Program-made: the position numbers and the translations under genes
In this document: positions 6,196 through 13,058 of the stretch, piece after piece
Layout: every line of letters starts with the position of its first letter
How positions within the stretch are numbered: the stretch's first letter is position 1
DNA from: CAYQQU01 sp964419545
Lineage (GTDB): Bacteria; Bacteroidota; Bacteroidia; Chitinophagales; Saprospiraceae
Direction: 5' to 3'
DNA length: 15,225 bases
NCBI GenBank assembly: GCA_964419545.1
Contig: CAYQQU010000102.1
Location: 1 to 15,225, forward strand
The notes under the pieces: model-generated
Told to the model about the DNA's origin: nothing
Database searches by the model: none
The model's input: only the letters and a program-made list of their open reading frames with translations

Positions 6196-8478
6196 CTAGC
6201 CGGCCGCCAGTTCCTTGCGGATCTTATTCAGGGCCGAGCCGGCGGTCACCCAGTCGATCTGGGCCTGGTTGTAGGTATGAGCTACTTCGAACTCGTCGGT
6301 CGTCCCGTCGGAGTGGTGCAGCTTGACGGTCAGGTTTTTGTCCGGCGCCATTGCGTTGAAGTCGAGGATGTCGATCTTATCGTCCTGGCGCACTTTTTCG
6401 TAATCGTCGGGGTCGACGAAGGTCAGCGCCAGCATGCCCTGCTTCTTGAGGTTGGTTTCGTGGATGCGGGCGAACGATTTGACGATAACGGCGTGGACGC
6501 CCATGAAGCGGGGCTCCATGGCCGCGTGCTCGCGCGAAGAGCCTTCGCCGTAGTTGTCTTCGCCGAACACCACGGTGCCGATGCCGGCCTCCTTGTACTT
6601 GCGGGCCGAGTCGGGCACGGTGTGGAAGGTGGCGTTATTTTCGTTATCGACGTAGTTGGCGACGTTGTTCATTTCGTCGTTGAAATAGTTGACCGCACCG
6701 ATCAGCATATTATTGGAAATATTTTCCAGGTGGCCGCGGTATTTCAGCCAGGGGCCGGCCATCGAGATGTGGTCGGTGGTGCACTTGCCCTTGGTTTTGA
6801 TCAGCAGGCGCATGCCCGTGAGCTGTTCCTGGGTGATCGGTTCGAAGGGCGTAAGCAGTTGCAGGCGGTTCGAGTTGGGATCGACCTTTACTTCCACCTC
6901 GTGGCCGTTTTCGGCGGGCGGCTGGTAGCCCGGGTCTTTGACGTCGAAACCGTTGGCCGGCAGTTCCACGCCGGAGGGCGGGTCCAGCTTCACCTCCTCC
7001 CCTTCTTCGTTCACCAGCGTATCGGTCAGCGGGTTGAAGGTCAGGTCGCCGGCGATCGCCATCGCTGTAACCAGCTCCGGTGAAGCCACGAAGGAGCGCG
7101 TCTGGGGGTTGCCGTCGTTGCGTTTCGAGAAATTGCGGTTAAACGAGGTGATGATCGAATTGGCGCGGCTCGGATCGTCGGTATGGCGCGCCCACTGGCC
7201 AATGCAAGGGCCGCAGGCGTTGGCGAGCACCACGCCGCCCATCGCTTCGAAATCTTTGAGCTGACCGTCGCGGTCTACCGTATACCGGATCTGCTCGGAG
7301 CCCGGTGTGACGGTGAACTCCGACTTCACCTTGAGCTTTTTGGCGACCGCCTGGCGGGCCAGCGAAGCGGCGCGGTCGAGGTCTTCGTAAGAAGAGTTGG
7401 TGCACGATCCGATCAGGCCGACTTCCAGCTTTTGCGGGTAGCCGTTCTCTTTGACCGCCTGGGCGAATTTGGAGATCGGCCAGGCCAGGTCGGGCGTATA
7501 CGGGCCGTTGACGTGCGGCTCCAGGGTGCTCAGGTCGATCTCGATGACCTGGTCGAAGTACTTTTCGGGATCCGCATAGCATTCGGGATCGCCGGTGAGG
7601 TATTCCCGGACGCCGTCGGCCAGTTCGGCCACATCGGCGCGTTCGGTAGCGCGCAGATAGCGGCTCATCGATTCGTCGTAGCCGAAAGTGGAGGTGGTGG
7701 CCCCGATCTCGGCGCCCATATTGCAGATGGTGCCTTTACCGGTACAGGACATGGAGCGGGCGCCGTCGCCGAAGTATTCGACGATCGCGCCGGTGCCCCC
7801 TTTCACGGTGAGGATGCCGGCCACTTTCAGGATGACGTCTTTGGGCGACGTCCAGCCGCTCATCTTACCGGTGAGTTTGACGCCGATGAGTTTGGGCATC
7901 TTCAGTTCCCAGGGCATGCCGGCCATGACGTCGACTGCGTCGGCGCCGCCCACGCCGATGGCGACCATGCCGAGGCCGCCGGCGTTGGGGGTGTGCGAGT
8001 CGGTGCCGATCATCATGCCGCCCGGGAAGGCGTAGTTTTCGAGAACGGTTTGATGGATGATGCCGGCGCCTGGCTTCCAGAAGCCGATGCCGTATTTATT
8101 GGAAACGGAAGACAAAAAGTCGTAAACCTCCTTGTTGACGTCGAGGGCTTTCTCCATATCTTGCTCCGCGCCGACTTCCGCCTGGATGAGGTGGTCGCAG
8201 TGCACGGTGGAGGGAACAGCGACGTTGTCGCGGCCGGCCATCATAAACTGGAGGAGCGCCATCTGAGCGGTAGCGTCCTGCATGGCGACGCGATCGGGTG
8301 CGAAAAAGACATAATCTTTGCCGCGGCCGTAATTTTGCAGCGGCGATTCGGGGTGCAGGTGGGCGTAGAGGATTTTCTCGGCGAGGGGCAGCGGGCGCCC
8401 CAGCTTTTCGCGGGCCTCGTCCACCCGTTTGGGGAAAGACTCGTAATGAGCCCGGATCATATCAATATCAAATGCCAT
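6196..8478 (-). CDS. Aconitate hydratase (mitochondrial-type aconitase)
   Basis: This 760-residue protein is a full-length aconitase, which interconverts citrate and isocitrate through cis-aconitate in the cytoplasm as part of the TCA cycle. The three cysteines that hold the [4Fe-4S] cluster are visible: C359 in GSCTNSS, and C422 and C425 in ACGPC. Other active-site stretches are GTDSHTPNAGGLG (158-170), the swivelling-domain KCTTDHISMAGPW (565-577) and GEGSSREHAAMEPR (644-657), with the conserved S648 and R649. Length and motif positions fit the mitochondrial-type branch common in Bacteroidota rather than the roughly 890-residue AcnA or AcnB types, so I give no bacterial gene symbol. The ATG at 8478 gives the expected N-terminus. 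It is monocistronic: a strong terminator follows, and the upstream neighbour is divergent. Confidence 0.97.
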   Translation of the reverse strand: MAFDIDMIRAHYESFPKRVDEAREKLGRPLPLAEKILYAHLHPESPLQNYGRGKDYVFFAPDRVAMQDATAQMALLQFMMAGRDNVAVPSTVHCDHLIQAEVGAEQDMEKALDVNKEVYDFLSSVSNKYGIGFWKPGAGIIHQTVLENYAFPGGMMIGTDSHTPNAGGLGMVAIGVGGADAVDVMAGMPWELKMPKLIGVKLTGKMSGWTSPKDVILKVAGILTVKGGTGAIVEYFGDGARSMSCTGKGTICNMGAEIGATTSTFGYDESMSRYLRATERADVAELADGVREYLTGDPECYADPEKYFDQVIEIDLSTLEPHVNGPYTPDLAWPISKFAQAVKENGYPQKLEVGLIGSCTNSSYEDLDRAASLARQAVAKKLKVKSEFTVTPGSEQIRYTVDRDGQLKDFEAMGGVVLANACGPCIGQWARHTDDPSRANSIITSFNRNFSKRNDGNPQTRSFVASPELVTAMAIAGDLTFNPLTDTLVNEEGEEVKLDPPSGVELPANGFDVKDPGYQPPAENGHEVEVKVDPNSNRLQLLTPFEPITQEQLTGMRLLIKTKGKCTTDHISMAGPWLKYRGHLENISNNMLIGAVNYFNDEMNNVANYVDNENNATFHTVPDSARKYKEAGIGTVVFGEDNYGEGSSREHAAMEPRFMGVHAVIVKSFARIHETNLKKQGMLALTFVDPDDYEKVRQDDKIDILDFNAMAPDKNLTVKLHHSDGTTDEFEVAHTYNQAQIDWVTAGSALNKIRKELAAG

Positions 8479-8521
8479 AGGTTCAGGTTTAAATTTTTAT
8501 TTTTTGTGCCTTGAAAGGAGA

Positions 8522-8529
8522 CAAATCTA
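8522..8529 (-). promoter_or_regulatory. Possible -7 element for aconitase
   Basis: On the minus strand the bases read TAGATTTG, a full match to TANNTTTG, 43 bp before the aconitase start. No good TTTG -33 box is seen at the usual 17-23 bp spacing, so the call is tentative. The site lies in the 136-bp divergent region shared with the O-antigen ligase-like gene. Confidence 0.45.
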
Positions 8530-8578
8530 CAATATTTAGCGGATTTCCTCTTACTATTTGAAGTGTACGAAGTCCGGT

Positions 8579-8609
8579 TTTGTTTACAAGACTTTCATTC
8601 CTAACTTTG
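8579..8609 (+). promoter_or_regulatory. Bacteroidota-type promoter (TTTG-N19-TAACTTTG)
   Basis: TTTG at 8579-8582 is followed, after 19 bp, by TAACTTTG at 8602-8609. This is a full match to the -33/-7 consensus of the Bacteroidota housekeeping sigma factor. Transcription would begin close to the GTG at 8615, so the mRNA would be leaderless or nearly so. The promoter also rules out the longer reading frame that opens at a TTG at 8558, since that start would lie upstream of the transcript. Confidence 0.75.
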
Positions 8610-8614
8610 CTGCC

Positions 8615-10105
8615 GTGAAACCATCGACCTGGCCGGTAAAGAGCCTGAAAACGGCGTTTCGCACTACCGAGGAGACCCTGTTCTGGGTTTTCGGCGCCGT
8701 GGTGCTGCTGAGTATTTTGCTGGGCGTCGCCCTGCAGGAATGGGTTTTGTTCGGGGCGCCGGCGCTGCTGCTATTTGGCTATCTGGTAGTGGTCGATTTT
8801 AAGCTCGTCTTCTTTTTACTGCTGGCCACGCTCCCGCTCTCCACTGAGGTCACCCTGCCCAACGGTTTCGGCACCGATCTGCCCAGCGAGCCGCTGATGA
8901 TCGGGCTGATGCTGGTTTACGTGCTTTACGTCATTCGCCACGGCCGGGCGTTGGGGGCAGACCTCCTGCGACACCCCATTACGCTGGTGCTGCTGCTGCA
9001 CCTTGGGTGGATTTTCGTCACCACTCTGATGTCGGATGCACCGGTCGTTTCGCTTAAGTTCTTCCTGGCCAAGCTGTGGTACGTCTTCACTTTTTACTTC
9101 CTGGCGATCTTATTGTTGCGGGAGGAAGTCGATTTTCGCAGGTATTTCTGGTTTGTCTTTATTCCTTTGCTCTTTACGGTGCTGGTGGCCATCGTCCGGC
9201 ACGCGGGCTACGGCTTCTCTTTCGAATTCGTGCACAAGGTGCTGCACCCTTTCTACCGCAACCACGTAGCCTATGCTTCCATCATCAGCGTTTTCCTGCC
9301 CTTCGTCTGGTACCTCCGGCGCTGGTATCCGCGCGGCGGCAGGCGATGGTATCTGCTCACAGCAGCGCTGGTGGTATTGCTGGTCGCCATTCAGCTTTCC
9401 TACACCCGGGCGGCGTACGTATCGCTCGTCATCGCCATCGGCGCCTACTACGTGATCCGCTATCGCCTCACGCGCTATGCGTTGTTGCTGGCGCTGGCCG
9501 GCGCGCTGGGCGTAGTGGTGTATTTCGCTTACGACAACACCTACCTCGACTACGCGCCCAGATACGAGCAGGTCGTTTCCCATACCGACTTCAACAATTT
9601 GCTGGAAGCCACCTACCAGGGCGAGGACATCTCCACTATGGAGCGCGTCTACCGCTGGATCGCCGGTTTTTACATGAGCCAGGACCGTCCTCTTTTCGGC
9701 TGGGGCCCCGGCAATTTCTACAATTTCTACCGTCCGTACACCGTCACCAGCTTCCAGACCTACGTCAGCGACAACCCCGAGAAATCGGGCATTCACAGCT
9801 ATTACCTGATGACGATGACCGACCAGGGGTACCCAGGGCTGGCCATCTTCCTCCTCCTGATCGCGGTGGTGCTGCTGCGGGGCGAAGCCGTCTATCACCG
9901 CCTCACCGACCCGCGGCAGCGCGATACGGCGATGATGTTCCTGCTGTCGTTCATCATCATTCTCACCCTCCTCATTATCAACGACCTGATCGAGACGGAT
10001 AAGATCGGGCCCTTCTTTTTTATGGCGATGGCGGTGTTGGTGAATTTGGATCTTTCCAAGGGCGCTTCCGGTCATCCTCGAAAACCAGGATCACAAAGCG
10101 CTTAA
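8615..10105 (+). CDS. O-antigen ligase/polymerase-like membrane protein (Wzy_C family)
   Basis: With the GTG start at 8615 the protein has 496 residues and roughly eleven hydrophobic helices. It shows the hallmarks of the O-antigen ligase/Wzy superfamily. R265 lies in a YTRAAY segment at the start of a late helix. A large extracytoplasmic loop (about 310-400) carries FGWGPGNFYNF near 361-371 and a HSYY motif with H394, followed by DQGYPGL. Members join or polymerise lipid-linked glycans at the outer face of the inner membrane; ligase, polymerase or protein O-glycosylase cannot be told apart from sequence alone. No other glycan-assembly genes adjoin it, which is unusual for a dedicated cluster. 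The downstream gene is convergent with only 33 bp between stops, and no terminator hairpin is visible there. Start choice rests on the consensus promoter ending 5 nt before the GTG. Confidence 0.85.
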   Translation: MKPSTWPVKSLKTAFRTTEETLFWVFGAVVLLSILLGVALQEWVLFGAPALLLFGYLVVVDFKLVFFLLLATLPLSTEVTLPNGFGTDLPSEPLMIGLMLVYVLYVIRHGRALGADLLRHPITLVLLLHLGWIFVTTLMSDAPVVSLKFFLAKLWYVFTFYFLAILLLREEVDFRRYFWFVFIPLLFTVLVAIVRHAGYGFSFEFVHKVLHPFYRNHVAYASIISVFLPFVWYLRRWYPRGGRRWYLLTAALVVLLVAIQLSYTRAAYVSLVIAIGAYYVIRYRLTRYALLLALAGALGVVVYFAYDNTYLDYAPRYEQVVSHTDFNNLLEATYQGEDISTMERVYRWIAGFYMSQDRPLFGWGPGNFYNFYRPYTVTSFQTYVSDNPEKSGIHSYYLMTMTDQGYPGLAIFLLLIAVVLLRGEAVYHRLTDPRQRDTAMMFLLSFIIILTLLIINDLIETDKIGPFFFMAMAVLVNLDLSKGASGHPRKPGSQSA

Positions 10106-10138
10106 CTTGGATTAGTCGAAGTCGCCAAAGAGAACAAG

Positions 10139-12070
10139 TCACCCCTCCTCTCGTTCCAACCGCTCGATCAAGCGCCCCGATATCCGCAAGAAGTCCATCT
10201 CGGTGATCATGCCGGTGAGTTCGCCGCCCTTCACTACGGGCAGGCAGCCGATCTTATTGTCGCGCATGGTGTGCATGGCTTTGACGATCGTCTCGTTGGG
10301 ATCGATGGTGATGGGGTTGCTGATCATGATGTCTTTGACGGTGATCGCTGATTTGCCGTTGAAGCGGCTGCGGTCGGTATAGTAGCGCAGCAGCAGGCGG
10401 GAAGTAATCAGCCCCACGAGGCGCCCCTTCTGGTCTTCAACGGGCATATATCGGATCTTGCGCCAGTCCATCAGTTCGGCCACCAGCTCGATCAGGTCGT
10501 CCGGTTGTACGGTAAAGAGGTCGGTTTCCATAAATTCGTCGACTTTGAGGCCGGCGGGGCGATATTCTTCGAGGTCTTCGATCTGGAGCTGGCCCCATTC
10601 GTGGACGGGTTTGCCGGCGGTCTGGTTTTTGATGATGTTGGCAGTGACGATGGTGAGCGCTTCGTCGCGCGAGCATTCTTTGGCGAGTTTGGTGAAGGCG
10701 CGCAGCTGCCAGCGGGCGCCGTTCATGTGGCAGCGGGCCCGTTCTTCGATGACCCCCAGGTAGCGGTCGATATCGGCGGGGTTGACTTTCCGGCTGTTGA
10801 GGCCGGCGCGCGCCAGGGGCAGCAGTTCTTTTTGGACGAGGTCGACGGCCGAGATCTTTTTATCGCCGAACCAGGTAAACTTGGTGTCCATACCGAATTT
10901 GGCGGCTTTGGCGAAATTGTCGCGCACGTCCTCCCAGGCGATGACTTTACGGATGTCGTCGTATTGTTCACCCAGCCCGGTCATGGCGCCGAGCCAGAAG
11001 GCGGCGTTGGCGACTTCGTCGATGACGGAGGGGCCGGCGGGCAGCACGCGGTTTTCGATGCGCAGGTGGGGTTTCCCGTTGTCGCTGATGCCGTAGCACG
11101 GCCGGTTCCAGCGGTAGACGGTGGAGTTGTGCACCTGCAAGGCCCGCAATTTGGGCGCCCGGTTTTCCTGGATCAGCTGTATGGAGTCTTCCTCGACGTC
11201 GGCGCTGAGGAGCACCCGGAAGCGGGCGATATCTTCGCGGTAGATTTCCAGGATCGAGCCGTCGAGCCAGCCGGAGCCGAAGCTCACGCGGGGGCTGCGC
11301 TCGCGCAGGTGATCGTGCGTAGTGCGGATATCGAGCGCCTGCTGGAAAAGGGCGATGCGGCTTTCGTGCCAGAGCCGTTTGCCGAAGACGATGGGCGAAT
11401 TGGCGGCAATGGCCATCACCGGTGCGGCGAGCGTCTGGGCGATATTGTACAGCGGCGCGAAAGTAGCGGGCGTCACCTGCAGATGCACCTGAAAACTGGT
11501 GTTGCAGGCTTCGAGCAAGGGGGAGTTGTGGCGTACGAGCAGCTCATCGATGCCCATGAGCCGCAGTTCGTAGGCCGGCCCGATAAGCTGACTGTTGATG
11601 GCTTCGATGAGGGCCCGGTAGCGCTTTTTGGGGGTGAGGTTGTGCAATTCCAGGTCGTACTTCCGCAAGGTGGGCAGGATGCCGGTGAGGATCAGGTCGG
11701 CCTTCATGCCGTGCAGTACGGCCCTTACCTGTCCGAGGTTGTCGTTGAGTTCGGCTTCGACTTTCGACAGGCAATCGCCGGTAAACAGGCGGGGGGTGAG
11801 ATTGGTTTCCAGGTTAAATCGCGCCAGCTCGGTTTCCAGCCATTCTTTTCCCGGCATTTTATCGAGCACCTCCATGGCGATGCAGGCCGGTTTGTAAGTA
11901 CGGCCATCCACCAGGCAGAGTTCCTGTTCGGCGCCGATGCGGAGCTGATCGGTTTCGAACCAATCATTTTCCAGCATGTGCTCCAGGGCCTGGACGTCCC
12001 GCAACAGTTTCTTGACGAACCGCTGCCGCGATTCGTGGTCTGATACGATGGAAACTTTTTGTTCCCCCAT
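10139..12070 (-). CDS. Glutamate-cysteine ligase-like (GCS2) protein fused to two CBS domains
   Basis: The protein has 643 residues. Positions about 20-430 form a GCS2-type carboxylate-amine ligase domain, the fold of YbdK/EgtA-like gamma-glutamyl ligases. Visible motifs are IGAEQELCLVD (45-55) with the likely metal/ATP-binding E48 and E50, NTSFQVHLQV (190-199), and LRIENRVLPAGPSVIDEVA (336-354). A helical stretch (430-505) leads to a CBS pair at about 507-565 (KVDEFMETDLFTV start) and 576-635 (TVKDIMISNPITI start). CBS pairs usually bind adenine nucleotides and gate the attached domain, so energy-dependent control of ligase activity is a reasonable inference. Both halves look intact. No glutathione synthetase or other thiol gene is nearby, so the product (gamma-glutamylcysteine or another gamma-glutamyl compound) is open. 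It is cytoplasmic and appears monocistronic, with hairpins in its 5' region. Confidence 0.85.
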   Translation of the reverse strand: MGEQKVSIVSDHESRQRFVKKLLRDVQALEHMLENDWFETDQLRIGAEQELCLVDGRTYKPACIAMEVLDKMPGKEWLETELARFNLETNLTPRLFTGDCLSKVEAELNDNLGQVRAVLHGMKADLILTGILPTLRKYDLELHNLTPKKRYRALIEAINSQLIGPAYELRLMGIDELLVRHNSPLLEACNTSFQVHLQVTPATFAPLYNIAQTLAAPVMAIAANSPIVFGKRLWHESRIALFQQALDIRTTHDHLRERSPRVSFGSGWLDGSILEIYREDIARFRVLLSADVEEDSIQLIQENRAPKLRALQVHNSTVYRWNRPCYGISDNGKPHLRIENRVLPAGPSVIDEVANAAFWLGAMTGLGEQYDDIRKVIAWEDVRDNFAKAAKFGMDTKFTWFGDKKISAVDLVQKELLPLARAGLNSRKVNPADIDRYLGVIEERARCHMNGARWQLRAFTKLAKECSRDEALTIVTANIIKNQTAGKPVHEWGQLQIEDLEEYRPAGLKVDEFMETDLFTVQPDDLIELVAELMDWRKIRYMPVEDQKGRLVGLITSRLLLRYYTDRSRFNGKSAITVKDIMISNPITIDPNETIVKAMHTMRDNKIGCLPVVKGGELTGMITEMDFLRISGRLIERLEREEG

Positions 12071-12103
12071 AGTTTACCCGTTTTTGTGATCTTCTGTGCA
12101 ATA

Positions 12104-12132
12104 AAAAGCCGGGAACAAAGATCCGGGCTTTT
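12104..12132 (-). terminator. Terminator-like hairpin in the 5' region of the ligase-CBS gene
   Basis: On the minus strand AAAAGCCCGGA pairs with TCCCGGCTTTT through 10 of 11 positions, followed by a T-run (TTTTTATTG). It lies 34 bp before the ligase-CBS start codon. If the promoter at 12158-12190 is real, it falls inside the leader and could act as an attenuator; otherwise it would stop read-through from upstream. Confidence 0.5.
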
Positions 12133-12135
12133 GCT

Positions 12136-12152
12136 GAACCCATTGCGGGTTC
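12136..12152. repeat. 17-bp palindrome GAACCCATTGCGGGTTC, copy 2
   Basis: Identical over all 17 bases to positions 6158-6174. It again sits 3-4 bp from a hairpin whose stem edges are AAAA/TTTT, in the same relative order and orientation on the minus strand. Confidence 0.7.
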
Positions 12153-12157
12153 ACTAA

Positions 12158-12190
12158 TAAAGGTAGAGAATATTCGGGTATGAAGCGAAA
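12158..12190 (-). promoter_or_regulatory. Weak Bacteroidota-like promoter for the ligase-CBS gene
   Basis: On the minus strand TTTCG (12190-12186) is followed after 20 bp by TACCTTTA (12165-12158), one base away from TANNTTTG. Transcription would start near the 17-bp palindrome. The match is imperfect at both boxes, so this is only a candidate. Confidence 0.3.
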
Positions 12191-12250
12191 CGCCTTCCGG
12201 ATTCTTTCGCAGTTCTACTGTTTTCGGCCCCGAAAAAAGCCGGGCAGTCC

Positions 12251-12410
12251 TTAGCCCGGATTATTCATAGGTTCTTCGTCATGACGGTTATCAGGCTTGC
12301 GTTCGCGCCGGAGGGCGACACCTGCAGCAGGCAGCTATCCCCAGATACGGTGAGTGAGCGGGGCAGAATGGCGGGCGGCAATAGATGGACCCGTGAATAA
12401 TCCGGGTTAG
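12251..12410. mobile_element. 152-bp MITE-like element with TTAG target duplications
   Basis: CCCGGATTATTCA (12255-12267) and its exact reverse complement (12394-12406) bound a 152-bp segment. The ends agree at 17 of 20 bases when extended inward. Immediately outside both ends is the same 4-bp word, TTAG (12251-12254 and 12407-12410), as expected for a target-site duplication. The inside codes for no recognisable protein. This is the structure of a non-autonomous transposable element. Ends that begin CC with 4-bp duplications would fit the IS1380 family, but that link is only a guess. The left end also forms a small hairpin with flanking CCGGGC (12240-12245) that precedes a T-run on the minus strand. 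Confidence 0.7.
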
Positions 12411-12421
12411 GGTAGCAGGTA

Positions 12422-12453
12422 TTTGCATTTAACCCCCTTTTGCTACTATATTG
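12422..12453 (+). promoter_or_regulatory. Candidate promoter of the TMEM220-family gene
   Basis: TTTG at 12422-12425 and TATATTG at 12447-12453 are separated by 21 bp. The second box resembles TANNTTTG but is one base short. It ends 4 nt before the ATG at 12458, the same layout as the O-antigen ligase-like and LytTR genes. Confidence 0.4.
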
Positions 12454-12457
12454 CAGT

Positions 12458-12823
12458 ATGAAAGCAGCTAATCTGGTCATTGCCGTCCTTTTCGCCCTCT
12501 TTGCGATCGTCCAGTTCAACGACGTCGATCCCTGGCTTTGGGTAAGCCTTTACGGTTTTATCGCCGTAGTGGCCGCCTTCGCCGCTTTCGGGCGGTACAA
12601 TCGCTACGTTATCCTGGCCGGCCTGGCCGTATGCACCATCCTGATGATAGATCTGTTGCCGGATTTCATCAACTGGATAAAAATGGGCATGCCCACCATT
12701 ACGGGGTCCATGAAAGTAAAAGAGCCGCATATTGAACTGACGCGGGAATTCCTGGGATTGGTGCTTTCCATCGCTGCCTTTATTTTCCTGTACTTTCAGG
12801 CTTTTCGCCGCCGGATAGGCTGA
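12458..12823 (+). CDS. TMEM220-family small membrane protein
   Basis: The protein has 121 residues with about four hydrophobic segments, near 4-20, 27-45, 50-68 and 96-114. The first helix ends in VQFNDVDPWLWV (18-29), the conserved signature of the transmembrane-220 family, found in many Bacteroidota and in animals. No biochemical function is established. The frame is open from 12440, but the ATG at 12458 gives the standard N-terminus of the family and fits the -7-like element just upstream, so the longer version is rejected. It lies alone between a MITE-like relic and the PAS gene, with 235 bp before the next start. Confidence 0.85.
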   Translation: MKAANLVIAVLFALFAIVQFNDVDPWLWVSLYGFIAVVAAFAAFGRYNRYVILAGLAVCTILMIDLLPDFINWIKMGMPTITGSMKVKEPHIELTREFLGLVLSIAAFIFLYFQAFRRRIG

Positions 12824-13058
12824 GAATTGTCCTAACCGTTCCGATTGCACGCCCTTACCGTAATTTCCCTTTTTGCCATTCGCCGCCGGCCGTTAGTGGT
12901 TCGATAAAAGTTGAAAATATTTGTATTTTTGAGTTATTTCCTTGAAAGCAGCAGGTCTTTGCCGGCGCTTTTCGTAAAAAACCAGGTATTAACTAACCAA
13001 TCGCCAACACCACCCAACACCACCCGACTACCCTTAAATTTTTCAATTAATCTAGAAG
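12824..13058. other. Intergenic region with the promoter and 5' leader of the PAS sensor gene
   Basis: The first 75 bp show no clear terminator for TMEM220. The -7 element of the PAS gene lies at 12924-12931. The rest would be a leader of roughly 120 nt that includes a 10-bp tandem duplication, CCAACACCAC twice at 13004-13023. The bases just before the ATG are A/T-rich, as usual in Bacteroidota. Confidence 0.5.
12899..12931 (+). promoter_or_regulatory. Candidate promoter of the PAS sensor gene
   Basis: TATTTTTG at 12924-12931 is a full match to TANNTTTG. A TTCG at 12900-12903 stands 20 bp upstream as a degenerate -33 box. It would give a leader of about 120 nt. Confidence 0.5.

Larger units (their letters stand above)
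12071..12457. other. 387-bp intergenic region with hairpins and a mobile-element relic
   Basis: The gap between the divergent ligase-CBS and TMEM220 genes has no convincing gene. Reading upward it holds the short 5' region of the ligase gene, a hairpin (12104-12132), the second 17-bp palindrome (12136-12152), a weak minus-strand promoter (12158-12190), about 60 bp without recognisable content, a 152-bp MITE-like element with 4-bp duplications (12251-12410), and the TMEM220 promoter region. Confidence 0.6.

Noticed and set aside
6067..8514. Long plus-strand open frames (338 and 443 codons) opposite aconitase
   Set aside because: They are mirror frames of a strongly coding GC-rich gene, with no recognisable domains and valine/glycine/histidine-rich composition typical of antisense frames.
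8558..8614. N-terminal extension of the O-antigen ligase-like protein from TTG 8558
   Set aside because: The extension covers a full consensus promoter and encodes 19 residues without family likeness; the GTG at 8615 is preferred.
10505..12043. 512-codon plus-strand frame opposite the ligase-CBS gene
   Set aside because: Low-complexity antisense shadow of a clearly conserved gene; no family features and no promoter or start context.
12265..12519. 84-codon minus-strand frame across the MITE-like element, ending beside a hairpin with a T-run
   Set aside because: It overlaps the start of the TMEM220 gene in antisense, has no recognisable features, and half of it lies in the repeat. The hairpin next to its stop (12240-12259) is partly made by the inserted element end.
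13004..13023. Tandem CCAACACCAC repeat as a regulatory array or CRISPR-like repeat
   Set aside because: Only two short units without spacers, in a leader region; likely a chance slippage product.
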